Shown here in pieces: positions 1 through 8,676 of a DNA stretch of 64,000 bases (the stretch's first letter is position 1; every line of letters starts with the position of its first letter). A model generated the notes under the pieces. That model was not told the origin of the DNA, did not search any database, and was given only the letters and a program-made list of their open reading frames with translations. The position numbers were made by a program, and so were the translations under genes. Origin of the DNA: Trichomonas vaginalis G3. Lineage: Eukaryota; Parabasalia; Trichomonadida; Trichomonadidae. The stretch is taken from the NCBI RefSeq assembly GCF_026262505.1, contig NC_067205.1, positions 3,720,001 through 3,784,000 of the forward strand. Reading direction: 5' to 3'.

Positions 1-1240
1 AAAAATATTTTTTTAAAAAAACTAACTTTTTTTATTTCGGGAAAATTCATGAAAATTCAACGGGTGAGAAAAGAGGTGAGAAAAGAGGTGAGATCTCACC
101 ACTTCACCTAAAATATATTTTTGCCGAAAAAAATGAGCTTTGGTTGAAAAAACAGGTGGAGCCAAAAGTGGCTCGACCTCAAAACAAACATTTTGTGAAG
201 AATATACCACCCGCCGGAATTCCGGCAGGTGCTTTTTATACAAAACATTGACGATGAAAGTCTCAACAAAACAAGCATTTCGTGAAGAATATACCAACCG
301 CCGGAATTCCGGCGGTTGCTTTTTATACAAAACATTGACGATGAAAGTCTCAACAAAACAGGCATTTTGTGAAGAATATACCAACCCGCGGAATTCCGGC
401 GGGTGCTTTTTATACAAAACATTGACGATGAAAGTCTTGACAAAACATTGACGATGAAAGTCTTGACAAAACATTGACGATGAAAGTCTTGACAAAACAT
501 TGACGATGAAATCATGACAAAACAGGCATTTTGTGAAGAATATACCAACCCGCGGAATTCCGCGGGTTGCTTTTTATACAAAACATTGACGAAGAAGTCT
601 ATCTCCTGTGTTGTTGTCAAAATGTCATGTTGTCACACTTTTTCAGAGAAGTTTAAATTACCTGGTGACGTACTGACACCTAAAAACCATCTAACCCAAA
701 ATATATTTTTGCCGAAAAAAATGAGTTTTGTGTGTTTTCTACGGTGGAGCCAAAATGGCTCGACCTCAAAACAAGCATTTCGTGAAGAATATACCAACCC
801 GCGGAATTCCGGTGGGTGCTTTTTATACAAAACATGTACGATGAAAGTCTTGACAAACAAGCATTTCGTGAAGAATATACCACCCCGCGGAATTCCGGCG
901 GGTGCTTTTTATACAAAACATTGACGATGAAAGTCTTGACAAAACAAACATTTTGTGAAGAATATACCAACCCGCGGAATTCCGGCGGTTGCTTTTTATA
1001 CAAAACATTGACGATGAAATTCATGACAAAACAAGCATTTCGTGAAGAATATACCACCCCGCGGAATTCCGGCGGGTGCTTTTTATACAAAACATTGACG
1101 ATGAAAGTCATGACAAAACATATACGATGAAAGTCTATTTCCTGTGTTGTTGTCAAAATGTCATGTTGTCACACTTTTTCAGAGAAGTTAAAATGACCGA
1201 GGGACCGAGGGACCGAGGGACCTGGTTCGCCTAAAATATA
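1..1240. repeat. Array of about 85-100 bp units with GAATTC-centred GC palindromes
   Basis: The stretch has no convincing gene. Units with the phrases TTTTTATACAAAACATTGACG, GTGAAGAATATACCA and a GC palindrome recur. GAATTC cores lie at about 217, 304, 391, 555, 804, 890, 977 and 1064; arms are variants of CCGCGG or CCGCCGG, for example CAACCCGCGG-AATT-CCGCGGGTTG near 548. A GGTGAGATCTCACC palindrome sits at 87-100, and AAAATATATTTTTG motifs follow at about 109 and 700. GACCGAGG is tandemly repeated near 1196-1222. The open frames through the units on both strands follow from the repeat and are not taken as genes. Related units occur at 24640-26240. Confidence 0.85.
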
Positions 1241-1244
1241 TTTT

Positions 1245-2105
1245 TCAATACTTTTTCAGCACTTTTCCGTAGTTGTATATGAAAGACAATTCGAGATAAA
1301 AGTCATAGTACAATGGTATAATATGCTGCACACCGTTTGTTGTGAACCAAACTTGAAAGTCAGAGAAACTGTTACTAGGTGGTTCGTAGAATTTAGAAGC
1401 AAAGTCATAAAAGTCCTTACCGATACACAGAAAACTGTTGTTGCTTGAACTGAAACTTGCATGACACATGACATTTTGAGGGTCAAACACGTTTCTATAA
1501 ACTGTCAAATCTGCTGGTGGAAGTACAAATTTAAATGGACCATCTGGTGGTAATGGTTCGTTCTGGTTTAGTAACCGAAGAAATTGTGCCCAAGAACGTT
1601 TGTCCACCCCCCAATATAAAAACTCTGTATCTCTTGGAGGGTTAATTTCAATCTTTTGAAATGAAACGGTGGAGTTCATCTTGTCGTATTCTAGCTTCAG
1701 ATAGTACGTTCCATTTAGTAAAGAGTGGTATTTTTCTTGAAATTCCCAGTAGTATTTGTTCATTTGAGTTTGAAAGTCATTTAGAGTTTTTTCAAGACTT
1801 TCGTCTGAACGAATTGTAAAGATTTTCATTTCGTCAAATTTTTCTATTAGACCGTCAGAGCCTTTATACTGGCCATGAAAATATACTGCGAACATGAATG
1901 CATTAGTTCTATTTGAAAACAAAACTCTTCTAAATCCTATTGCCTTTGCATCTGAAGGACTTTGAAGCCAACGAATTGGATAGTCAAACCTGTAAGCTCC
2001 GGATGAAATTTCTTCATCTGAAATATTCCTACCAGCGTTTGTAAAGATATAGTCTAACGGTTTTGTATCTGCTGCTTTTGTTCTTTGTTTTTCAACCTGA
2101 AGCAT
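1245..2105 (-). CDS. Family X protein, candidate minor capsid/jelly-roll protein (286 aa)
   Basis: Starts at an ATG (2105) with the element's T-rich promoter-like motif about 12 bp upstream. The N-terminus reads MLQVEKQRTKAADTKPLDYIF and a YRFDYPIRWL block follows. The C-terminal half has alternating hydrophobic strands with VFDPQNVMCHASF, FSDFQVWFTT and IIPLYYDFYLELSFIYNY. Relatives lie at 18183-19019, 23785-24637 and, partial, 4034-4417; the protein at 56995-57851 looks distantly alike. A beta-rich protein present in several copies per element would fit a minor capsid or penton subunit, but this is inference from context and I recognise no named domain. The copy looks whole. Confidence 0.6.
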   Translation of the reverse strand: MLQVEKQRTKAADTKPLDYIFTNAGRNISDEEISSGAYRFDYPIRWLQSPSDAKAIGFRRVLFSNRTNAFMFAVYFHGQYKGSDGLIEKFDEMKIFTIRSDESLEKTLNDFQTQMNKYYWEFQEKYHSLLNGTYYLKLEYDKMNSTVSFQKIEINPPRDTEFLYWGVDKRSWAQFLRLLNQNEPLPPDGPFKFVLPPADLTVYRNVFDPQNVMCHASFSSSNNSFLCIGKDFYDFASKFYEPPSNSFSDFQVWFTTNGVQHIIPLYYDFYLELSFIYNYGKVLKKY

Positions 2106-2128
2106 TTAATATAAGTAAAAATATACTG
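2106..2128 (-). promoter_or_regulatory. Putative element promoter motif before family X
   Basis: On the minus strand the sequence reads GTATATTTTTACTTATATTA just before the ATG. A TATTTTTA core 8-16 bp before the start codon recurs before most genes of elements A, B and C on both strands. Confidence 0.45.
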
Positions 2129-2161
2129 TTTTAAAAACGTTTTAAAATGGTATGCAATGTT

Positions 2162-4021
2162 TTATTTCATGCAATGTTTTATTTCTGTGCCGTCTTCAAG
2201 TACGGCCCAGTACTTACGCTTGGAGAGAACATGAACTTCGGAAAATACCTTGTCTAGCTTAAAAAAGCCCATCTTTTCACCGACCATTCCCATTTCAATG
2301 AGTTTGTTATACCCTTCTTCGTTCGTCATGAGTGCGTCGATGTTCTCATAGTATACCTTCACTTTGGATTTAACTTCCGAGAAAAATTTGTTGTAGTTGT
2401 CAAGGACTGCCTTTGCGAACTGAGGATAAGACCAATGTTCGACAATAGGTTTTACTGTGGTTACTAAGCCATTTTGACCTTCGGTGAACTCGTATTTCAA
2501 AACAAAAGGAGAAAACCTTTCAACAAAGTTGTCGACCTTTTCATAGTGTTTACTCTTCATCTTTTGAGGTTTCTTAATGGAATACCCCCATGTCGAATTC
2601 ATAAGCAATTTGAGTGTCATTGCAAGTTTGGGGTTTGAAGCTTTCCTAATATCATATAGTTGTTGTATGACCTTTCCAACTGTATAGTTCCTTCCCGGGA
2701 ACTCACCATCTTCGTTTGGAATTCCAGTCGGAATATATTGGACAAACCTCATGTACGCAGCGTTAAGGTCGACATAGTATATTTTTTCGTATGAGTCGAA
2801 CTTGTCGCAACCAATGGGTCCAGTTCGTGGAAATTCAAGTGAGTCTCTTATCTTCTGAGAAACTTCTCCTGTTATCTCATAAACATCGTCAAAGCAACCT
2901 GTTTCATATAAAACCTTCTGACCTAACTCAGATGCTCTCCAATACAATTTGACGTCAATTGGATGTCTCAATGGAAGTTTGTTTATAGCATCTTGAAGTT
3001 CTTGCAACCTCATTGGAAGTTCTTCTGGTTCAGGTTGGTATCCGAACAATCCAACTCCTTTTGGAACTGTGTACTTCTTTTGTACTAGAACTTTGTCTGG
3101 AACAACTTTTGGTCTTACCAACAATGAAAAGTTTGTTTCGTCTTTTGGTACAAAAGTTTCTGTCAGCTTGTCATCTGGAATTGGTTCCAACAAGCCTTTC
3201 TCGAAAAGAATGTTAACAGCTCTGACAATGTTGCACTTGCCTTTTCCGAACAATGGGTTTGTAAGACTTTCGTTCAACATGAAGTGGTTGTGGACAAGTA
3301 CAATCTTCAACCATGGCAATTTGAAGTCAACAACATAGTCGTCATGTGAAGAACCTTTCTCAGTCGGAATGTTGACTCGGATATTGACATTTGCCAACGG
3401 TGCAATCTTTGTCAATTGACTTCTGAGAACGTACCTCGTCTTCACACATGACTCAAGATACTTCATTTTCTCATCTGTAACAAGACCAGAGTTCCTGAGA
3501 CATGTAAGAATACAAGGTTTATTGACAATTTTTTCAATTGAATTGTAAATTCCATACCTTGTTAAGTCAATGTCAGACTTATTTCTGAACGGGAAGTATC
3601 CAGCATGTTGTCTGACTGCTTGAGGGTTGGGTTGTAACCATTCGAACTTCACGCTTGCAATTCCTTCAATTGCATTCAAAATATCTGAGTCGGAGTCAAA
3701 CATTTGTTCTCTCTTTGTAGTCTTGAAAGCGTCAAGAAGTTGTGCGGCTGTTGTGACATTGCCATGTGCATAGTAAATATGACCATCCAAATCTTTTACG
3801 GTTAGTCTGAGATTGTATCCTTTCTTATTTCCGTCTTGAATTGCAGCAAGTACTCCCATGAAGCCTTCTTTGTTCTTTCCTTCGTCAAAATTTACTGTAA
3901 AGGTTCGACCAGAAGTAATTTTACTTCTAACTTCACGATACTTTTCATATGCATATCTTGTTCTTTCCATGGGAGCATGTGCGTCTTCACCCTTCCCTTT
4001 TTTCCGTCTCAAGGGATGCAA
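2162..4021 (-). CDS. polB: DNA polymerase family B, protein-primed type (about 600 aa)
   Basis: Would copy the element's linear DNA. Palm motif A is DLNAAYM (about residues 418-424), motif B is LKLLMNSTWGYSIKK (about 470-484) and the motif C region is VYYENIDALM (about 547-556). The N-terminal part aligns with the element C polymerase through a shared CILTCLRNSG/CFVYACIQAG region and the HFMLNE/HYMLNE motif. The first ATG in frame is at 3970, and the frame stays open upstream of 4021 up to a junction with a partial family X gene. I do not see the exonuclease signatures that the element C polymerase shows, so this may be a distinct lineage. The frame looks whole over most of its length. Confidence 0.8.
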   Translation of the reverse strand: MHPLRRKKGKGEDAHAPMERTRYAYEKYREVRSKITSGRTFTVNFDEGKNKEGFMGVLAAIQDGNKKGYNLRLTVKDLDGHIYYAHGNVTTAAQLLDAFKTTKREQMFDSDSDILNAIEGIASVKFEWLQPNPQAVRQHAGYFPFRNKSDIDLTRYGIYNSIEKIVNKPCILTCLRNSGLVTDEKMKYLESCVKTRYVLRSQLTKIAPLANVNIRVNIPTEKGSSHDDYVVDFKLPWLKIVLVHNHFMLNESLTNPLFGKGKCNIVRAVNILFEKGLLEPIPDDKLTETFVPKDETNFSLLVRPKVVPDKVLVQKKYTVPKGVGLFGYQPEPEELPMRLQELQDAINKLPLRHPIDVKLYWRASELGQKVLYETGCFDDVYEITGEVSQKIRDSLEFPRTGPIGCDKFDSYEKIYYVDLNAAYMRFVQYIPTGIPNEDGEFPGRNYTVGKVIQQLYDIRKASNPKLAMTLKLLMNSTWGYSIKKPQKMKSKHYEKVDNFVERFSPFVLKYEFTEGQNGLVTTVKPIVEHWSYPQFAKAVLDNYNKFFSEVKSKVKVYYENIDALMTNEEGYNKLIEMGMVGEKMGFFKLDKVFSEVHVLSKRKYWAVLEDGTEIKHCMK

Positions 4022-4033
4022 TTGTTCGTCATG

Positions 4034-4417
4034 TTTCCAGTAGAATCTGGCAAAGCCGTCGTGTCCTTCAACTTGGCATGGTATAGATTTTTGAGGATGT
4101 TAAATCAGCCTGCAGAATATCCAGTACACCCGAACTTTTATGAAGTCGAAAACCCTAATGGAACATATGAAAATGTTTTCGACCAAGATGCTATTATAGT
4201 TCATGCTTCATTTTCTGGTGCACAAAACTCTTTTTTATGCTTGGCAAATGACTTTTACGAAAAACCTACAAAGCTATATGAACCACCGAGTGGAAGTATT
4301 TCAGACTTTCAAGTATGGTTTACAACAGATGGAAGAAAGAGAATAATTCCATTATACCATGCGTTTTACTTAGAACTTAGTTTCATATACAACTATTATC
4401 GAACGGTAAAAATATGA
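4034..4417 (+). pseudogene. Partial family X gene, C-terminal half
   Basis: Encodes the C-terminal half of family X, with NLAWYRFLRMLNQPAEYPV, a VFDQDAIIVHASFSG block and a FSDFQVWFTTDG block. It matches the C-terminal half of the copy at 18183-19019 almost exactly. It converges with the amphipathic protein gene at 4422, as the B copy does. Similarity to B starts near 4070, where the neighbouring DNA becomes polymerase sequence, so this is a chimeric joint between two modules. It is a partial copy in a fossil element. Confidence 0.8.
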
Positions 4418-4421
4418 TTTT

Positions 4422-4664
4422 TTAATACGGTTGAGGTGTTGGATTTGGTTGCCAACTAGACTGTGGTGCAGGTTCAGGCTGTTGTATAACAGGAGCTTGT
4501 TCTTCTGGTTCAGGGTCTTTAGGTATAATACCAACGAACTGACCTACTCTTTTGCCAATATTTTTGACTCCGTTCCAAATTCCTCTTCCGACAGATTTTA
4601 TTCCATTCCATATACCTCTTCCAACATTTCGAAAGAAGTTTCCTATTCTTCCAAAGAAACCCAT
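4422..4664 (-). CDS. Small amphipathic protein, candidate pVI-like minor capsid protein (80 aa)
   Basis: Residues 1-45 form two near repeats, FRNVGRGIWNG and VGRGIWNGVKNIG, which would make a basic amphipathic helix. The rest is Pro/Gln-rich and ends PNPTPQPY. Adenovirus pVI and Polinton minor proteins also combine a membrane-active amphipathic N-terminus with a flexible tail, so a role in membrane disruption or capsid-DNA linkage is a fair guess, not a demonstrated homology. A relative lies at 17941-18180, and a longer protein of like design at 21102. The frame looks whole. Confidence 0.6.
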   Translation of the reverse strand: MGFFGRIGNFFRNVGRGIWNGIKSVGRGIWNGVKNIGKRVGQFVGIIPKDPEPEEQAPVIQQPEPAPQSSWQPNPTPQPY

Positions 4665-4682
4665 TTTACTATATGTAAAAAT

Positions 4683-5045
4683 CTAATGTCCGCCTAGTCT
4701 CTTACGTTTCCTGTTGAGTTCCATAGCATTTTTTAACTGGAGCTCATACATTCTATTTCTCCTCTGGTAGAAAACATACTCTGGGTCAACTCCTGTGTTC
4801 GCGTCATCTGCATAGAGTTGTTTATATCCCACTTCAGGGTTTGTATAAAACTCTTTCCATCTCATATTTGCATACCATGGTGGCAAACCTAACGCAGCGT
4901 CATTTGACATGGCAGTTTGCATTTGTACATCTGTTGGCACTTGACCATAGTTTGCCATTGCAGTTTGTATTCTAACTTCATTTGGAATATTCTCTGGGTT
5001 TGGTTGTCCAGGTTGCTGTGCATTCGCTAAGTTCTGTGCGTCCAT
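4683..5045 (-). CDS. Conserved 120-aa Maverick protein, unknown function
   Basis: Begins MDAQNLANAQQPGQPNPENI, contains a repeat (VRIQTAMANYG, VQMQTAMSNDA) and a LPPWYANMRWKEFYTNPEVG segment, and ends in a basic tail NRKRKRLGGH. The basic end hints at DNA contact. It lies between the amphipathic protein and the 43-aa membrane protein, the same neighbours as its nearly identical copy at 17562. A T-rich motif (AGATATTTTTATCTAATATT on the coding strand) precedes the ATG. I do not recognise the family. The frame looks whole here. Confidence 0.65.
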   Translation of the reverse strand: MDAQNLANAQQPGQPNPENIPNEVRIQTAMANYGQVPTDVQMQTAMSNDAALGLPPWYANMRWKEFYTNPEVGYKQLYADDANTGVDPEYVFYQRRNRMYELQLKNAMELNRKRKRLGGH

Positions 5046-5066
5046 TTTAATATTAGATAAAAATAT
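5046..5066 (-). promoter_or_regulatory. Putative promoter motif before the 120-aa gene
   Basis: The coding strand reads GATATTTTTATCTAATATTAA next to the ATG, identical to the motif before the B copy at 17562. Confidence 0.45.
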
Positions 5067-5069
5067 CTC

Positions 5070-5201
5070 TTACGAGTACATATGCTGAACATTTGCTGGT
5101 ATTGGTTCATCTTCATATTCTCTATATCTTTCTGCCACGTCAAATAAGTAAATGACACAATGGAAAAAACCTAAAACAAGTAGTCCTATTTCAAACCACA
5201 T
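5070..5201 (-). CDS. 43-aa single-span membrane microprotein
   Basis: Starts MWFEIGLLVLGFFHCVIYLF, a clear hydrophobic span at residues 4-20, followed by a charged tail DVAERYREYEDEP and ending HMYS. Its start overlaps the 3' end of the methyltransferase by about 16 bp in another frame. The copy at 17407-17538 has the same length and only three changed residues, all in the tail, which supports real coding. Such proteins in Mavericks and large DNA viruses are often small virion membrane proteins; the role here is unknown. Confidence 0.7.
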   Translation of the reverse strand: MWFEIGLLVLGFFHCVIYLFDVAERYREYEDEPIPANVQHMYS

Positions 5202-6003
5202 TTACTTACCAATAAAATTTCTTTGTTATGACACTTTTTCCGGTTTATAGGACCTCTCTCATATTCTATCTTATCGTATCTAAAATCATAGTCATGTATG
5301 TCCTCTAACCATCTCATAACACTTTCCAAACCATTTTATCGGATGTAAAGTAAAAGCATGGATGGTTATGTAAAACGTCTAAAGTTTCTAAAGAGTCTCT
5401 CAAAGTCCAGTCTACTTGGTATTGAAAATCGCATGTGTTATAGAACGGCGGGTCTACTATAAAGAAAACATTTTCCTTGTTTTTATATTTTTCATACAAC
5501 TCTGTCCAACGACATCTCACAAACTCTATACCCTCAGTATATTTTTCTATGTTCTCTTTGAAAACCTTTGTATAGTTAAGATATAAAACGTTTGACATAA
5601 GTGTTTCAATGTCATGAACTCTTATAGAACCACTATACAATAGTCTAGAAGATATACTATCCCAGTCAATATACTCTGCTTTTTTCAAAACCTCTCTGAC
5701 AGTATTTTTCTTATCTAATGGTATACGTTCCATCTTACCTATAGGTATCTTTTCTTTTAACTCTTTCAATATTTTGTTAGTGTCTGGTATATGTTTGAGA
5801 CGGTTCATATAGTTGTCGAAGTCATTGCATATAATCTTTGAGTCAGGAAATACAGTATGGCACAAATGAGATATATAGAAACTTCCACCGAACAAATCTA
5901 CAAATGTTAGACCATTCGGTAGTTTCTTAAGTTCTCTCAATAGAATATCTTTACATCTACTCTTATTTCCAAAGAACGGTAACGGTGGTTTTGTAAAATT
6001 CAT
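5186..6003 (-). pseudogene. dam-like: D12-class DNA adenine-N6 methyltransferase (broken copy)
   Basis: Would transfer methyl groups from S-adenosylmethionine to adenine in DNA. The N-terminus has PPLPFFGNKSRCKDIL (the FxGxK-type motif), then FVDLFGGSFYISHL (SAM-binding motif I), CNDFDNYM, and FIVDPPFYNT, the catalytic DPPY-type motif IV. About 270 aa fits the Dam family. It is the outermost gene of the element, directly inside the terminal hairpin, as in element B. N6-methyladenine is known to be abundant in T. vaginalis, so element-borne enzymes like this could matter to the host. The frame is interrupted (one or two breaks); only a few residues differ from the B copy. Confidence 0.85.
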
Positions 6004-6030
6004 TTTATATTTAATAATAAAAATGTTTTT
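6004..6030 (-). promoter_or_regulatory. Putative promoter motif before the methyltransferase
   Basis: The coding strand has AACATTTTTATTATTAAATA immediately before the ATG; the B copy has almost the same sequence at 16580-16604. Confidence 0.4.
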
Positions 6031-6066
6031 TCCTGAAAAGTGACAGAAAAGTGACAAAACATCTTC

Positions 6067-6099
6067 GGGGCTAGAGGGCACGAAGTGCCTGGAAGCCCC
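6067..6099. repeat. Terminal GC hairpin of element A
   Basis: GGGGCTAGAGGGCAC, loop GAA, then GTGCCTGGAAGCCCC: an imperfect hairpin with outer and inner stems. Equivalent hairpins mark both ends of element B (16521-16553, 40235-40267). A T-rich tract follows to about 6128, and the element end is put at about 6111. Confidence 0.75.
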
Positions 6100-6111
6100 A
6101 ATTCCTTTTTT

Positions 6112-7463
6112 GTTTTTTTTTTTTTTTGATATGTTTTTGCAACTCCGATGGGAATACTAAGGAATATTATAATACCATGTCTGGAACCGAGTATTGAAAA
6201 GTTGAGTTTACATTGGATAAATAATTTTAAGATATCTTTAGATTGTTTTCCATTGCTACATATGAAAAAATGGAGCAAATAGAAATATTCAACGACGATG
6301 AAAAATTAAAAATACCATTATGATCAGTTTCAGACACTTTGGGAGTCTCCCAAACTTTGATATTTTGCATTATGATAGAGAAACGTGTCTAGTTTAACGC
6401 ACAGTTGTTTTAAAGGCAAATGATGATATCACATGAAATTATCAAATTATCAAATTTTGAAGTACCAGTCCAAAGGGTTAATTAGATCCTACACAGATGT
6501 GCGATAGTGAAACATATGTGTTCTTGATTTGAGAAGTCCTACTGATAGAGGTATGAATCTCACAGCTTTGTGTGAGTGTGTCTGACACTTGTATAGAGTG
6601 GAATATGCGCCGACATATATTATATAACAACATGTAGTTGATAATTATGAAAAAATAGAATTCGATGCGAATGATATTGAAAGTTGTTTTGTAATTTGAT
6701 ATTTTTCTTATATGTGTTAATTAGTAAATGGCTTGTTTGTTGTGATAGTACTGTGAAAAATGAAAGGTATTTTAAATTAAAAAATTGAGATTTTGAGATA
6801 TCTCTAGAATTAAGAATTTATTATGTATTTGACTTTTATATAACTATGTGTAAAGGATCTCGATGTCTATATGCTTTAAATAAAATTAAATAAAATGAGA
6901 TAAAAAATTAAAATGGACAAGAAGATATATGGAAATGTAATTTGTATTGTGATGGTTGTTGGCAAAATGATTTTAATACAGATTTAAGGATTTGGAATGG
7001 ATTTGAAATTAAATGATTTTAATTCAAGGAGTAATAAGATTTTGAACTGGTTTTTATTTTGTGAATGTAAACTCCTTCCATAGGATATGTATTAGAAAGA
7101 TCAATGTCAAACTTTTTGAAAGAATTGTTTTTTTGTTGAGCGATTTTCTCATATTTAATAATATATTTAAGTTGGCGTATCTTACGCCCTTCCAAAAATA
7201 TGTATTAGAAAGATGACTTATAATTTCATAAATTATTTTGTCCCGACGGTGTGAGCTGTTATCAGAATGGTTGCTTACACAATGCGTCAGCAAAATGTCG
7301 GTTGGGGTGCCCTTCTTGGCCTCCTGAGTACTCACCAAGATACCCCCAGCTCCCGCAAAACACCTCCCTTAGGTGCGCATTACCTGACGGCATTATTTTG
7401 CAATTATTTCAAATTTTTTAGATGTCTTTTGTTAAAGTTTGTTAACTAAAGACTTGAAAACAG
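6112..7463. other. AT-rich spacer without a convincing gene
   Basis: No open frame of meaningful length, no family signature and no RNA gene seen. A short imperfect direct repeat containing ATATGTATTAGAAAGAT lies near 7085 and 7199. The stretch separates element A from the tandem arrays. Confidence 0.6.
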
Positions 7464-7882
7464 CTTACCGCTTCAAGCTGCTCTCTTCCCGGTTCCTCTG
7501 CCGCAATCTTCTGTTTGATTGTGCGCAAAGCTCTCCTCCTTGTGAACTTTGCCTGACAGATACACCTGGGAGACAGCATTCGGACATCTTACCGCTTCAA
7601 GCTGCTCTCTTCCCGGTTCCTCTGCCGCAATCTTCTGTTTGATTGTGCGCAAAGCTCTCCTCCTTGTGAACTTTGCCTGACAGATACACCTGGGAGACAG
7701 CATTCGGACATCTTACCGCTTCAAGCTGCTCTCTTCCCGGTTCCTCTGCCGCAATCTTCTGTTTGATTGTGCGCAAAGCTCTCCTCCTTGTGAACTTTGC
7801 CTGACAGATACACCTGGGAGACAGCATTCGGACATCTTACCGCTTCAAGCTGCTCTCTTCCCGGTTCCTCTGCCGCAATCTT
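7464..7882. repeat. 124-bp tandem repeat, about 3.4 copies, GC-richer than its surroundings
   Basis: Copies start at 7464, 7588, 7712 and 7836, each beginning CTTACCGCTTCAAGCTG. Copies 2 and 3 are virtually identical. Open frames on both strands arise only from the repeat. Base composition is near balanced, unlike the flanks. Confidence 0.9.
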
Positions 7883-8148
7883 ATGTCTGATAGGGCTAAA
7901 ATGAGACTTTATGAGATGTCTTGTATAATTATAGTTTTTGCGATAATGTGTCATGAGATCAGAATATGAAGAGAGTAAATATGTATTATTGTCACAGGTT
8001 TATATGTGGGGATAGCTCGATAGAGTCTCTAAAAGAGATTAGTACGTGAGTAAGGCGATTTAATAAACAAAAGAAAGAAATAATTAAATTTTTTTTAACT
8101 TCGAAAAGATTGTATGAAAGTGTCTTTGATTGTAAGATACATTTAGAT
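7883..8148. other. Short AT-rich spacer between arrays
   Basis: Nothing supportable is seen between the 124-bp and 122-bp arrays. Confidence 0.5.
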
Positions 8149-8676
8149 CGACAAGAGTGTATTGTGCACTCTTGTCGGTCAAACTTCCGTATTCAAGTTA
8201 TGAATGCGGAAGATTGTCTCATTCTGGGAGACATGCAGTGACAATGTCACCCGGAATGAGACATGCAGACCGACAAGAGTGCACAATACACTCTTGTCGG
8301 TCAAACTTCCGCATTCAAGTTATGAATGCGGAAGATTGTCTCATTCTGGGAGGCATGCAGTGACAATGTCTCCCGGAATGAGACATGCAGACCGACAAGA
8401 GTGCACAATACACTCTTGTCGGTCAAACTTCCGCATTCAAGTTATGAATGCGGAAGATTGTCTCATTCTGGGAGACATGCAGTGACAATGTCACCCGGAA
8501 TGAGACATGCAGACCGACAAGAGTGCACAATACACTCTTGTCGGTCAAACTTCCGCATTCAAGTTATGAATGCGGAAGATTGTCTCATTCTGGGAGACAT
8601 GCAGTGACAATGTCACCCGGAATGAGACATGCAGACCGACAAGAGTGCACAATACACTCTTGTCGGTCAAACTTCC
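8149..8676. repeat. 122-bp tandem repeat made of three hairpins, about 4.3 copies
   Basis: Copies start at 8149, 8271, 8393, 8515 and 8637. Each unit holds three palindromes: CGACAAGAGTG with a 7-nt loop and CACTCTTGTCG; CTTCCGCATTC with loop AAGTTAT and GAATGCGGAAG; and a third around TGTCTCATTC..GAATGAGACA. In the first copy the 7-nt loop is TATTGTG; in all later copies it is CACAATA, its reverse complement. No protein is inferred from the open frames here. Confidence 0.95.

Larger units (their letters stand above)
1..6111 (-). mobile_element. Maverick/Polinton element A (fossil, cut off by the window start)
   Basis: The block holds a run of genes typical of Mavericks: DNA polymerase B, an adenine methyltransferase, small basic and amphipathic structural-type proteins and a jelly-roll-like family. 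The inner order methyltransferase, 43-aa membrane protein, 120-aa protein, amphipathic protein, family X is the same as at 16605-19019 but inverted. The element ends with a GC hairpin (6067-6099) and a T-rich tract, like both ends of element B. Its genes are nearly identical to those of B, so it looks young. The other end lies outside the window. It is partly broken: polymerase and one family X gene look whole, while the methyltransferase frame is interrupted. Confidence 0.8.

Noticed and set aside
22-1156. Proteins such as EEYTNPRNSGGCFLYKTLT repeats
   Set aside because: Both strands are open over palindromic repeat DNA; no domain and no start conservation.
7473-7954. Small proteins on the minus strand (RCICQAKFTRRRAL repeats)
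   Set aside because: They follow the 124-bp tandem repeat in all frames.
8149-8676. CRISPR array or coding repeat protein
   Set aside because: Repeats are head-to-tail without spacers, and open frames exist on several frames because of the repeat.
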